64,000 bases of DNA from Olivibacter oleidegradans. Its GTDB lineage: Bacteria; Bacteroidota; Bacteroidia; Sphingobacteriales; Sphingobacteriaceae. The DNA is taken from assembly GCF_042432805.1 (NCBI RefSeq), contig NZ_JBHLWO010000008.1, forward strand, positions 1-64,000. The letters are read 5' to 3'. Both the position numbers and the translations under genes were made by a program. Shown here piece after piece: positions 26,679 to 36,111 of this stretch (the first letter of the stretch is position 1; each line of letters opens with the position of its first letter). The notes under the pieces are model-generated. The model was not told the DNA's origin and searched no databases. It saw only the letters and a list, made by a program, of their open reading frames with translations.

Positions 26679-27379
26679 TGACAACATTTCGGTTTCTCTC
26701 TTTACTTGTTTTTTTTGTGATGGCCTGCTCTTGTGTGCTAGCACAGGTGCCCGATAGTATTAGAACACCTAATGATATCAGTAAAGATCGTTTCAATATG
26801 ACTGATACCGCTAATGTGCCGAAAAAGGAACGGAAAAGACGGGAACAAAAAGAGGAAGAGCAGAAGCCGGTCGTTTACAAAGATTCCGCTCGTTTAGCAT
26901 TAGAAGCTTTGACGAAAAAGGCAGTTCGCCGATCACTTATTTTGCCGGGATGGGGGCAATTGTTTAATCGTGGTTGGGGCTATGTAAAAGCTCCGATCAT
27001 CTGGGCAGGTTTCGGAGGCTTAGGTTATTCGTTTGTATTTGCACAGAATAACTACAGTGAGACCTTAGAGGAGGTTCGCTTCCGTCTAGCCAACCAGGGG
27101 CTCAGCCAGAATCCAAAATATCCTGACTACGTGACAACTGAATGGCTTATCGGGGCGAAAGATTTTTATCGACGAAACCGAGATTTAACCATTCTGCTTA
27201 CCGTTGGATGGTATGCACTGAACGTAATCGACGCTTACATCGATGCGAAATTTAAACGCTATGATATGAGTGACGACCTCACTTTTAATATTCGTCCTAC
27301 CCTGATGCAAGCTCCCGGTATGTTGGCTTATCGTTCGACTCCGGTAGTGGGGCTAAAAGCAACCTTTTCGATTAAGTGA
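26678..27379 (+). CDS. DUF5683 domain membrane protein
   Basis: The ATG at 26678 shares its first base with the ParB stop (TAATG); the upstream in-frame TTG is unlikely to be used. The product, about 233 residues, has a signal peptide ending near VLAQ, a basic charged stretch (KKERKRREQKEEEQK), then RRSLILPGWGQLFNRGWGYVKAP, the mark of DUF5683, and two membrane-associated segments. The family is almost confined to Bacteroidetes and regularly follows parB and precedes dapB; its function is unknown. LPGWGQ-type motifs are also seen in small cell-envelope proteins, so an envelope role is plausible. Confidence 0.85.
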   Translation: MTTFRFLSLLVFFVMACSCVLAQVPDSIRTPNDISKDRFNMTDTANVPKKERKRREQKEEEQKPVVYKDSARLALEALTKKAVRRSLILPGWGQLFNRGWGYVKAPIIWAGFGGLGYSFVFAQNNYSETLEEVRFRLANQGLSQNPKYPDYVTTEWLIGAKDFYRRNRDLTILLTVGWYALNVIDAYIDAKFKRYDMSDDLTFNIRPTLMQAPGMLAYRSTPVVGLKATFSIK

Positions 27380-27449
27380 CAAAATTTACTACATTTAGGA
27401 GTTTTAAGTAAAATCGTATATTGCAAACCTAAACACATAGCAAAATATA

Positions 27450-28190
27450 ATGAACATAGCCTTGATTGGTTACGGTAAAATGGGCCGTATCATAGAAAAA
27501 ATTGCTTCTGAACGAGGTCATACGGTGGCATTGATTATTGATGAGAATAATCGACATGAGATCATAGCGGACGATTTTTCTGACATTGATGTTGCCATTG
27601 ATTTCAGTACGCCACATGGGGCCCTTCAAAACATAAATCTTTGTTTTGAAGCAGATACGCCCATGGTTGTGGGAACAACGGGCTGGTATAGTCACCTGGC
27701 GGAAATTGAAGAAAAATGTAAAGCAGGTAACAAATCCTTACTTTACGGGTCTAACTTCAGTATTGGTGTTAATGTGTTCTTTCATATCAATAAGTTATTG
27801 GCTAAAGCTATGAGTCCTTATAAACAATATGACGTCCAAGTAGAGGAAATCCATCATACTCATAAACTGGACTCCCCAAGCGGTACGGCCATTACGATAG
27901 CAGAAGGTATTTTGGAACATAACGATGATAAGGATGAATGGGTAAACAACCTGGTCGGAGAAGGCGACGAAATCATACCGAAGAAAAATCAGTTATTGAT
28001 CGAATCGCATCGGATTGAGGAAGTACCCGGCACCCACACGGTATTGTACAGTTCGGAGGTGGATCAGATTGAATTTAAACACACAGCACATAGCCGTGCA
28101 GGCTTTGCTTTAGGTGCGGTCATCGCCGCGGAGTGGTTGCAAGGTAAGAAAGGCTTCTATGCTGTTACGGATATGTTTGATTTTGGGTAG
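27450..28190 (+). CDS. dapB: 4-hydroxy-tetrahydrodipicolinate reductase
   Basis: The 246-residue enzyme opens with MNIALIGYGKMGRIIEKIA (nucleotide-binding GxGxxG form), has VVGTTGW, and the catalytic EEIHHTHKLDSPSGTA motif near residue 135-150. It reduces the DapA product with NAD(P)H in the diaminopimelate/lysine pathway, supplying peptidoglycan and protein synthesis in the cytoplasm. It is shorter than the E. coli enzyme (273 residues), as is normal in Bacteroidetes. A 70-base gap with an AT-rich stretch precedes it, so it may have its own promoter or be read from the parAB operon. It is followed by lepB, as in many relatives. Confidence 0.96.
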   Translation: MNIALIGYGKMGRIIEKIASERGHTVALIIDENNRHEIIADDFSDIDVAIDFSTPHGALQNINLCFEADTPMVVGTTGWYSHLAEIEEKCKAGNKSLLYGSNFSIGVNVFFHINKLLAKAMSPYKQYDVQVEEIHHTHKLDSPSGTAITIAEGILEHNDDKDEWVNNLVGEGDEIIPKKNQLLIESHRIEEVPGTHTVLYSSEVDQIEFKHTAHSRAGFALGAVIAAEWLQGKKGFYAVTDMFDFG

Positions 28191-28378
28191 CTGTCTGCGG
28201 TCAGAAATCAGCTTTCTTTTAGAACAAGCTGAAAGCCGACTTCCGAACGCTGATTACTTTTTTAATTATTGATATCTTATTTGTTTCTTAAGGCATCAAT
28301 GAGCCCTCCGGGGTTTTGACCATCCCTACGGGAGGCAGGCTTTTTAATTTTTACTTTTTAATTTTTACTTTATAAGGC
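28191..28378. repeat. dapB-lepB gap with dispersed repeat modules
   Basis: The gap contains AGC-type words (AGCTGAAAGCCGACTTCCGA near 28231) related to those at 380-410, then TTAAGGCATCAATGAGCCCT near 28288, a variant of the module found twice at 29860-30000 and inverted at 37380-37410, and finally GGGAGGCAGGC near 28330. Low-complexity TTTTTAATTTTTA words lead into lepB. No gene is seen. Confidence 0.6.
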
Positions 28379-29803
28379 ATGTTAACAGCTTTTTTGGTAG
28401 TATTTTTTCTGGGCACGCAGATCGGTTTATGGTTACTTTTTGTGAAAGCAGGAAGGCCCGGATGGGAATCACTGATTCCTTTCTATCGTGAATATATTAT
28501 TACTAAACTTACCGGAAGACCATGGTGGTGGGTGATTTTGCTAGTAGTCCCTATCATCAATCTTTTCATCGGTATCGGGCTGTACATAGATTTTGTTCGA
28601 TGTTTTGGTCGGCGTTCTTTTCTCGATCAAGTGGGGACCATTATCGTACCTTTTATCGTCTTCCCCTTATGGGGCGCTGATAAAACGGTTACCTATTGGG
28701 GAGCTTCTGCTACAGAAGAATTTAAGAAGAAGTATCCTTACAAAAAGTCTGCGACCCGGGAATGGGCTGACGCCATCGTCTTTGCAGTTGTCGCCGCAAC
28801 GTTGATCAGGACTTTTTTAATTGAAGCTTACATGATTCCCTCCGGCTCTATGGAACGGAGCTTACTTACCGGGGATTTTCTTTTTGTTAGTAAAATAAAC
28901 TATGGACCACGTCTTCCGATGACGCCGATTGCTTTTCCTTTTGCTCATCACACCATGCCAATAACGGGCACGAAGGCCTATTGGGACGGTTTGGAAATGG
29001 ATTATCGTCGATTACCGGGCTTGCAGAAAATCAAACGTAATGACGTAGTGGTATTTAATTATCCGATGGAGGCTGATGCACCTTTTAATAGACCGGTGGA
29101 TAAACGGGAAAATTATATAAAGCGTGCGATCGGTATACCGGGTGATACCATTTCCATTGTAAATGCACAGGTTTATGTTAATGGAAAACAGGGCATAACG
29201 CCCGTGGAAGGTCAACTTATGTACGAGGTGACCACGGATGGTACCGATATTAATCTAGACCGCATTAACGATATGCGGATCGACGGTGGATCAACGGGGC
29301 AAGCGAACCAGTACGTTTTCTATCTGACACCTTCGTTGGCAAATACAATCAAAGGATGGGCAAACGTGAAGGAAATTAAACCGCTTATTTATCCGAAGGG
29401 AACCCCTGAACCTACACAGGATATTTTTCCCCAAGGGTCAGATTGGAACAGAGATAATTATGGGCCGGTCATTGTGCCGCATCAAGGTTGGACGGTTCAA
29501 TTGAATGAACAGACCGTGCCAATTTACGAACGTGCTATTACGGTATATGAAGGCCACACGTTTGAGAAAAAAGGGGATGGTTATTATATTGATGGTGCTA
29601 AAGCAACGAGTTATACCTTCAAAATGAATTATTATTGGATGATGGGGGACAATCGCCATAATTCATTGGATTCGAGATTTTGGGGATTTGTGCCGGAAGA
29701 TCATATTGTTGGTAAGGCCCTTTTTGTATGGCTTAGTTTAGATGACAAAGGATCTTTCTTTGACAAGATCAGATGGAATCGTATTTTTATGGGAATCCAT
29801 TAA
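28379..29803 (+). CDS. lepB: Signal peptidase I with N-terminal membrane extension
   Basis: At 474 residues this is longer than typical LepB. Residues 1-105 hold three or four hydrophobic helices and a WESLIPFYREY segment of the DUF5684 kind; a further helix follows at 131-150. The catalytic serine is Ser157 in YMIPSGSMERSL, the general-base lysine is Lys248 in NYIKRAIGIPGD, and GDNRHNSLDSRFWG near residue 420 is the conserved box E. It cleaves signal peptides on the outer face of the inner membrane. Between the two catalytic boxes and box E lies a large insertion, common in Bacteroidetes LepB. Many relatives carry a second lepB next; here the repeat region intervenes. Confidence 0.93.
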   Translation: MLTAFLVVFFLGTQIGLWLLFVKAGRPGWESLIPFYREYIITKLTGRPWWWVILLVVPIINLFIGIGLYIDFVRCFGRRSFLDQVGTIIVPFIVFPLWGADKTVTYWGASATEEFKKKYPYKKSATREWADAIVFAVVAATLIRTFLIEAYMIPSGSMERSLLTGDFLFVSKINYGPRLPMTPIAFPFAHHTMPITGTKAYWDGLEMDYRRLPGLQKIKRNDVVVFNYPMEADAPFNRPVDKRENYIKRAIGIPGDTISIVNAQVYVNGKQGITPVEGQLMYEVTTDGTDINLDRINDMRIDGGSTGQANQYVFYLTPSLANTIKGWANVKEIKPLIYPKGTPEPTQDIFPQGSDWNRDNYGPVIVPHQGWTVQLNEQTVPIYERAITVYEGHTFEKKGDGYYIDGAKATSYTFKMNYYWMMGDNRHNSLDSRFWGFVPEDHIVGKALFVWLSLDDKGSFFDKIRWNRIFMGIH

Positions 29804-30146
29804 TTTTAGTTATTCGTTGAGAGTAGTTAAGTTGTTGAGTAGGGAATTATTCATTCGTGTTCACTTTAAGGCATTCATGAGCTCGCTATGCTCGGTTAGT
29901 TAATTAGCCGATTAGCCAATTATTCATTAATGTTTATTTAAAGGCATTCCCTGAAAGACTCGGGACGGGCATGAGCTCTCCCGAGTCTTCGGAGTCGGTT
30001 AATTAATGTGATAATGTTGGTACGAACAACCAACAACGAATAACCAACAACTAACCTAGCCCTTAGGAGTGCCTCTGCTCACAACGGACAACTAATAACC
30101 AATAACTAACAACCAATAACCAATAACTAACAACCAATAACTAACA
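29804..30146. repeat. Intergenic mosaic repeat region between lepB and the efflux operon
   Basis: After the lepB stop come T/G-rich words, then two copies of a module AAGGCATT...GAGCTC...CGGTTAG (about 29866-29902 and 29941-30003). The second contains a perfect 11-bp stem, AAGACTCGGGA (29955-29965) with TCCCGAGTCTT (29979-29989). Then GTGATAATGTTGGTACGAA, the inverted copy of the 10476 module (30053-30085), and about 60 bases of A/C-rich CCAATAACTAAC words that run up to the stop codon of the outer-membrane efflux gene. No gene is seen. Confidence 0.85.
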
Positions 30147-31613
30147 CTACGCCCCTCCACCCAATGCTCTATACAACTCAACTCTAGCCAGCAATAATTG
30201 TTGTTTAAGGCTTACTAATTCCAGTTCACTGTCAATCGCATTCTGTTGCGCCGTAATGACTTCCAGATAAGTAGCATAACCTGCTTTAAATAATAATCCC
30301 GCTTGTTTAATACCTAGTTGAGCAACCTTTACTCGATTTTCAGCAATTTCATACTCTTCCTGCAATTTTTTAAAGGTTATCAACGTATTGGTAATTTCAT
30401 TAATGGCATCCAATACAACCTGTTGAAAATCCAGTTCGGCCTTATCCCGTTCGAGTTTGGCAACTTCGATGTCCGTTTTAATTTTGCGTTTATTAAAGAC
30501 AGGAGCTGTCAAACTCCCTATTATACCCCCAAATAGAGAGCCGGGAATTTTAAACCAATTTTTGGATAACATACTGTTTACCCCGCCTTCGGCTTCTATG
30601 GTCAGCGCCGGATAACGATAGGCCTGTGTGACGCCGACATTTGCATTAGCAGCACGTAGCGCGAGCTCAGAGGCACGTACGTCGGGTCGGTGACTCACCA
30701 TGTATAGCGGAACACTGGCCGTAACAGAATCTTCGATCAAAAAATCAGTCAAGGAGGCATCTCGTGGAATACTATCGGGCAATTCACCGGATAAAGCTCG
30801 CAAGCTATTTTCTTGAATGACTACCTGACGCTCCAATTGCGGAATAAGCGATTGAGCTGCTAAACGTTGCGACTCGGTTTGCTGGATAGCGAGCGAGGTT
30901 ACCTGACCTGCATCCCGTTGCAATTTGACAATGCGTAACGTACTATCAGTCAACCGCAGGTTTCGACGGGCTACTTCCAATTGAGCATCCAACATCAATA
31001 AGTTGTAATAGCCTTCCGCGATATTGGCAACCAATTGCGTTTGTAAGAGTTTACGAGCCTCATACGTTTGCAGATACTCCGCTAGGGTCCGCTCATTCAA
31101 GCGCCGAATTTTACCCCAAATGTCCAGCTCCCAGCTGAGTCCAATACTGCTCATATGCTGCATGGTATAATCAAATAAGGTTTCCGGAGCTTCTTTACCC
31201 TTCGTTTCGTAATATTTCGAGGAGGGATTAGAATAGAAGTTTTTGGATCGGTATTGCCTATTGACGCTTCCCAAGGTAGCATTGATGTCGGGAAGAAATT
31301 CTGCACGTGCCTGGAAAACACGTTGGTTAGCAATCTGAATGTTTTTCAGAGCTTTCCGCATATCGTAGTTACTCACAAGGGCCGTGTCAATAATTTTACG
31401 AAGTGTAGTATCGACAAAGAATTCGCGCCAATAGATGTTGCCTATTCCGACCGAATCGGCGGGACTGATTTCATCTCGATATTTTTTGGGAAGGTTCAAA
31501 TGCGGCCGCTTATAATCTTTCCCTACTTTACAAGCATTAAGTAATAGACTAAGGAATATCGTCAAAAGTGCTATTGAGCCGAAGTGCCTTGTTTTTATAT
31601 TTTTTTTAATCAT
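30147..31613 (-). CDS. Outer-membrane efflux lipoprotein, TolC/NodT family
   Basis: The 488-residue protein has a lipoprotein signal ending LLLNAC (Cys28), then CKVGKDYKRPHLNLPKKY, the usual start of NodT-type RND outer-membrane factors, and two long TolC repeats rich in coiled coil (for example LRLTDSTLRIVKLQRDAGQV and NRVKVAQLGIKQAGLLFKAG). It forms the trimeric exit duct of a tripartite pump. Its start overlaps the stop of the RND gene by 8 bases, so the operon order is adaptor, pump, duct. Confidence 0.93.
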   Translation of the reverse strand: MIKKNIKTRHFGSIALLTIFLSLLLNACKVGKDYKRPHLNLPKKYRDEISPADSVGIGNIYWREFFVDTTLRKIIDTALVSNYDMRKALKNIQIANQRVFQARAEFLPDINATLGSVNRQYRSKNFYSNPSSKYYETKGKEAPETLFDYTMQHMSSIGLSWELDIWGKIRRLNERTLAEYLQTYEARKLLQTQLVANIAEGYYNLLMLDAQLEVARRNLRLTDSTLRIVKLQRDAGQVTSLAIQQTESQRLAAQSLIPQLERQVVIQENSLRALSGELPDSIPRDASLTDFLIEDSVTASVPLYMVSHRPDVRASELALRAANANVGVTQAYRYPALTIEAEGGVNSMLSKNWFKIPGSLFGGIIGSLTAPVFNKRKIKTDIEVAKLERDKAELDFQQVVLDAINEITNTLITFKKLQEEYEIAENRVKVAQLGIKQAGLLFKAGYATYLEVITAQQNAIDSELELVSLKQQLLLARVELYRALGGGA

Positions 31614-34600
31614 CTTCTTCCTGAATCATTTTGGATTTTACCTTTTCATCAAAATGCTGAAAAACCATATAAAGAACGGGGATAACAAATACACCAACTG
31701 TTACGCCGAATAACATACCGCCTGCTGCACCGATACTGATTGAATGATTACCTTGTGCCGACGGTCCGACCGTCCACATCAAAGGAATCAAGCCCGCAAC
31801 GAAAGCCAGTGAAGTCATTAGAATCGGTCTCAATCGTAAGCGGGCTCCTTCAATCGCGGCATCGTAAATCGACAAACCGGATTTACGTTGTTGAACGGCA
31901 AATTCCACAATGAGAATGGCGTTTTTCGCCAGTAGTCCTATAAGCATGATAAGGCCAACCTGAACATATATGTTGTTTTCGAGTCCGACCAGATTGACAG
32001 CTGTATAAACCCCTACGAGACCAACCGGAACCGAAAGTAAAATGGCGAAAGGTAAAATATAGCTTTCGTATTGTGCTGCCAGTAAGAAATAGACAAAGAG
32101 AATACTTAACGTAAAGATTAGAATGGTTTGTCCACCACTTTGTCGCTCTTCCAAACTCATGCCGGTCCATTCATAGCTATAGTTTGCTGTCAACACCTTT
32201 TCCGCCACCTCATCGACAGCTTTCATCGCGTCACCGGAACTATGGCCTGCCGCTGGTGTCGCATTGATAGCAATAGCATTAAATAAGTTATAACGATTGA
32301 CGGTTTCCGGACCAAAGACTTTCCGCAGTTTTACCAAGGTATTGGCTGGTACCATGTCACCGTTTTTATTACGGACGAAAATCGATTTAAAAGACTCCGG
32401 GTCATTGGTAAATCGGGCGTCTGCCTGCATGTAGATACGATATTGTCTGCCAAAGCGACTGAAATCGCCAGCTTGTACCCGGCCGTAATAGCCTCGTATG
32501 GTTGTCATCAGATCCTTTGCGGTGACACCTAGGGCCTGTGCTTTTACAAAATCGACCTCTAGCTGATATTGTGGGAAATTGGCTTTAAACGGCGTAAATG
32601 CTGTTTCAATTTCAGGTCTTTTTTGCAGTTCTTGAATAAAATTGTTCGCCACCTTGCTGAACGATGCAAAAGTACCACCGAGGCGGTCTTGTAATACGAA
32701 CTCTAAGCCACTAAAATCACCAAACCCTTGTACCGTAGGACGTGGATAAACGCTAAAAGTGGCTTCGCTAATCTGAGAAAGATCCTGACGGATACTATCC
32801 ATAAAAGCGTTAATGTCTTTTATCTCTCCTCGTTCCTTATGGTCTTTTAGATTGATATAGCCTACCGCAAAGGCCGGGCTGGCCGTGGCGTCAATGGCAT
32901 TGTAACCGGAAATAGTCGTCATGCCTGAAATCTGCTCGCGTTTTCTCACTATGCTGTCGGCTCGCTGTAATACTTCTGTCGTTCTCGCTAAAGAAGCCCC
33001 AGGAGGCATAGACATAGAAAAGGTAACAAAACTGTCGTCTTCTGTGGGGATAAAGCTTGACGGTGTTCTATTCATCAAAAAAATACCGGCTGCGGAAAGC
33101 AAGGCTAACAGGGCCAGGGTAAGCCATTTCTTACGCAGCAGGAAATTTAAAGAGCGTATATACTTATTGGTAAGTGTATCAAACGCAACATTAAATCCAT
33201 CAAAAAACCGCCTCGAATATTTGGACAATTTGCTTCCTTTTAACTCCTTTTCCTTATCATCATGGTGGTTGTTTCTCAACAACAAAGCGCATAGTGCAGG
33301 ACTTAATGTTAATGCATTGAGCGCCGAAATCAAGATAGCAGTAGCTAGCGTATAGGCAAACTGTTTATAAAATAGGCCGGACGGACCTTCCATGAAACCG
33401 ACAGGAAGGAATACTGCCGCCATTACCATGGTAATCGATAAGATGGCGCCGGTAATTTCGCTCATCGCAGAAAGTGTTGCTTTCCGCGGAGATAATCCGG
33501 TACGTTCCATTTTTTGATGAACCGCTTCTACGACAACAATGGCATCATCTACCACAATACCAATGGCTAAAACGAGCGCAAACATGGTTAAAACGTTGAT
33601 GGAAAAGCCAAATAGAAGTAGGAAGAAAAAAGTTCCTACCAACGATACCGGGATGGCGATTGCCGGAATCAATGTGGAACGAAAATCTTGCAGGAATATA
33701 AAGACAATGACAAACACCAAGAAAAAGGCTTCGAATAAGGTGTGTTTCACCTGACTGATCGACTCGTCTATTTGATCACGAACACTATACGTGATTTCAT
33801 ATTTGATACCCTCGGGAAAAGATCGCTGTAACTTTTCCATCACCTTTCGTATTTGTCCATCGATTTCCACGGCATTCGAGCCACTCGTTTGGACTACGTT
33901 GATCGTTAACCCCGGGAAGCCGTTTACTTTGTTGTCCGATCCCACATTAGAAGCACCGAATTCGATACGAGCGACATCTTTAAGGTAGAGCACAGAACCG
34001 TCTTCGTTGGTCCGAATAACTAGATTTTCATAATCCTCCGGATTACTGAAACGACCGCGATGTTTCAAAACGGTTTCGAAAACCTCATCGGATGCTTCAC
34101 CGAATTTTCCCGGGGCGATTTCAAAGTTTTGACTCTTGATGGCATCGATGACATCTTGAGGTACCAAGCCGTAAACAGCCAATTTTTCCGGATTAAGCCA
34201 TGTACGCATGGAATAATCTCTAGCTCCAATTCGACTGATGGCGGCAACACCTGGGACGCGTAATAACTCGCGGTTAATATTAATTTGCGCATAGGCTTGC
34301 AGGAAGGTTTCATCATAAACCGTATCAGGGTGATTACTGAAAATATTCATAGTCATGATGACACCATTCTGCTTGGGCATAACACTGATGCCCGCTTCGT
34401 TTACTTCTGCGGGAATTTGGCTGGCGGCCTTTGAAACACGCGTCTGGACATTAACGGCCGCTTGATCGGGATTGGTGCCTGCTTTGAAGAAAATATTGAT
34501 ACTGCCGGAACCGGTATTACTGGCGGTAGATCGTATATAGGTCATATTGTCGACCCCGTTAATAGCTTCTTCAATAGGTAGTAAGACACTCTGCGCCACC

Positions 34601-34767
34601 GTTTCAGCATTGGCTCCGGGATAAGATAAAGTAACGCTCACGCTCGGAGGGGCAATTTCGGGAAAACGTGTGACAGGTAATTGCAGCATGCCGACAATGC
34701 CCAACATGACCAATAAGATGGATATGACGGTAGCAAGGACGGGTCTGCTTATGACGGTTTTTAACAT
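31606..34767 (-). CDS. RND multidrug efflux transporter, HAE1/AcrB type
   Basis: The 1053 residues match the HAE1 size and layout: 12 membrane helices, two large periplasmic loops, start RPVLATVISILLVMLGIVGM, early GANAETVAQSV porter-domain segment, and LAIGIVVDDAIVVVEAV in helix 4 with the paired aspartates of the proton relay. The later VGLIMLIGLLAKNAILIVEFA carries the helix 10 lysine. It exports hydrophobic drugs, detergents or bile-like compounds using the proton gradient. It overlaps the outer-membrane gene and follows the adaptor gene by about 54 bases. No TetR or two-component regulator adjoins the operon. Confidence 0.95.
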   Translation of the reverse strand: MLKTVISRPVLATVISILLVMLGIVGMLQLPVTRFPEIAPPSVSVTLSYPGANAETVAQSVLLPIEEAINGVDNMTYIRSTASNTGSGSINIFFKAGTNPDQAAVNVQTRVSKAASQIPAEVNEAGISVMPKQNGVIMTMNIFSNHPDTVYDETFLQAYAQININRELLRVPGVAAISRIGARDYSMRTWLNPEKLAVYGLVPQDVIDAIKSQNFEIAPGKFGEASDEVFETVLKHRGRFSNPEDYENLVIRTNEDGSVLYLKDVARIEFGASNVGSDNKVNGFPGLTINVVQTSGSNAVEIDGQIRKVMEKLQRSFPEGIKYEITYSVRDQIDESISQVKHTLFEAFFLVFVIVFIFLQDFRSTLIPAIAIPVSLVGTFFFLLLFGFSINVLTMFALVLAIGIVVDDAIVVVEAVHQKMERTGLSPRKATLSAMSEITGAILSITMVMAAVFLPVGFMEGPSGLFYKQFAYTLATAILISALNALTLSPALCALLLRNNHHDDKEKELKGSKLSKYSRRFFDGFNVAFDTLTNKYIRSLNFLLRKKWLTLALLALLSAAGIFLMNRTPSSFIPTEDDSFVTFSMSMPPGASLARTTEVLQRADSIVRKREQISGMTTISGYNAIDATASPAFAVGYINLKDHKERGEIKDINAFMDSIRQDLSQISEATFSVYPRPTVQGFGDFSGLEFVLQDRLGGTFASFSKVANNFIQELQKRPEIETAFTPFKANFPQYQLEVDFVKAQALGVTAKDLMTTIRGYYGRVQAGDFSRFGRQYRIYMQADARFTNDPESFKSIFVRNKNGDMVPANTLVKLRKVFGPETVNRYNLFNAIAINATPAAGHSSGDAMKAVDEVAEKVLTANYSYEWTGMSLEERQSGGQTILIFTLSILFVYFLLAAQYESYILPFAILLSVPVGLVGVYTAVNLVGLENNIYVQVGLIMLIGLLAKNAILIVEFAVQQRKSGLSIYDAAIEGARLRLRPILMTSLAFVAGLIPLMWTVGPSAQGNHSISIGAAGGMLFGVTVGVFVIPVLYMVFQHFDEKVKSKMIQEEDD

Positions 34768-34821
34768 AGTTTTTTCCTCTCGCTAATGGAGTTAATAGGT
34801 ATTTACTTTAACATGGGGATT

Positions 34822-35988
34822 TTAACTGCGTTTGGGATTTTGTAGTTGTGGATTAATGGCTAGGCCGTCTTCCAATTTGTCAAAGCCTGACAGTACGACG
34901 CGGTCGCCCGGCCTTAGTCCATCTTTAACAATATAGTTAGGGCCGCTGACTCCATCAAGAATGACGGCACGCATCTTTACCTTGTTATCCGGCGTTACAA
35001 TATATACAAAGGTTTTGTCTTGTAATTCAACGGCAGCTACTTGAGGCATCAACAAGACGCCGGGTTTCTTTTCTTCCATCTTAAGGGTACCGGTATTCCC
35101 TTGTCTGAGAACATCATGCGGATTGGCGAAAGAAGCCCGTAAGGAGATGGCCCCCGTTGTTCGGTTTACTTGACCATCAATCGCATCTACAATCCCTTTC
35201 TCCGCATATTCGGTACCGTCGGCCAACATAAGGCGAACGTAGGGAATTAACATGTCATTGTTAGCAGACGAGTCGTTTGATCGTCCACCTTTGGTGAAAT
35301 GTAGGAAATCTGCCTCGCTCATCGAGAAATAGACATACACTTCGCGAGTATCCGAAAGTACCGTGAGCGGCTGGGAGTCTCCTTTGGTAACCAAGTTTCC
35401 GATGCGTTTGGGAATTCTGCCTATGTATCCGCTCGAGGGAGCTTTAATATTGGTGAAGCCAAGATTTATCTTGGCAGTAGCTACTGCCGTTGCCGCTTTT
35501 GCTACCGAGGCTTTAGCAACCTCGTTGTTCGCTTGTGCCGTACGGAGCTGAACGTCTGATATTACATCGTTTTCTACCAAAGGTTTGAGGCTCTCGACTT
35601 CCAAACGGGCATTTTTTTCTTTAGCCTTTTCAACTGTTTCTTCTGCAATGGCATTTTTGAGCGCCTCCAAATAAGGTTGTTCGTTGATTTTAAAAAGATT
35701 TTGTCCCTGTTTCACGTAGGCACCTTCATCAACATATATTTTTTCTAGAATGCCCTCAACCTGTGGACGGATTTCTACATTTACTTTTCCTTCGATGGTT
35801 CCGAGATAATCTCGTTCTGTTAAAGCCGTACCGGTGTCAACCATAAAAACCGGAAGACTTAATCGCTTGTTGCTTTCATCTTCTGCGTTGGAGGAACCGG
35901 AATGGCAGCTGCTTGTAATTGCTAATAAAAAAAGACCTGTACTGAGTGTTAAAAGGGATTTAATGTTTTTACTCGTTTTAATAATCAT
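34822..35988 (-). CDS. RND efflux periplasmic adaptor (MexA/AcrA type), lipoprotein
   Basis: The 388-residue protein has a signal ending AITSSC (lipid-anchored cysteine near residue 28). The lipoyl halves (VRPQVEGILEKIYVDEGAYVKQGQ split by the hairpin, then INLGFTNIKAPSSGYIGRI), an alpha-helical hairpin between them (about 105-165), the beta-barrel and the membrane-proximal domain ending GLRPGDRVVLSGFDKLEDG give the full adaptor order. It couples the inner-membrane pump to the outer-membrane duct. First gene of the operon; the promoter should lie in 35989-36111. Confidence 0.94.
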   Translation of the reverse strand: MIIKTSKNIKSLLTLSTGLFLLAITSSCHSGSSNAEDESNKRLSLPVFMVDTGTALTERDYLGTIEGKVNVEIRPQVEGILEKIYVDEGAYVKQGQNLFKINEQPYLEALKNAIAEETVEKAKEKNARLEVESLKPLVENDVISDVQLRTAQANNEVAKASVAKAATAVATAKINLGFTNIKAPSSGYIGRIPKRIGNLVTKGDSQPLTVLSDTREVYVYFSMSEADFLHFTKGGRSNDSSANNDMLIPYVRLMLADGTEYAEKGIVDAIDGQVNRTTGAISLRASFANPHDVLRQGNTGTLKMEEKKPGVLLMPQVAAVELQDKTFVYIVTPDNKVKMRAVILDGVSGPNYIVKDGLRPGDRVVLSGFDKLEDGLAINPQLQNPKRS

Positions 35989-36111
35989 TGATGTTTTTTA
36001 TGTTTTAGTGTTTAAGCATGTTGTTGCTTTTCAACAAAACATTTTCAAATAAGTTTGCTTTTATAAGGACATAAAGCCAACCTGTAGGTTTCAGAATTAA
36101 TGCCAAAAACG

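Noticed and set aside
35708..35722. parS-like half site GTTTCACGT
   Set aside because: Only half of the palindrome matches and it lies in the adaptor gene of an efflux pump, about 10 kb from parAB; coding sequence explains it.
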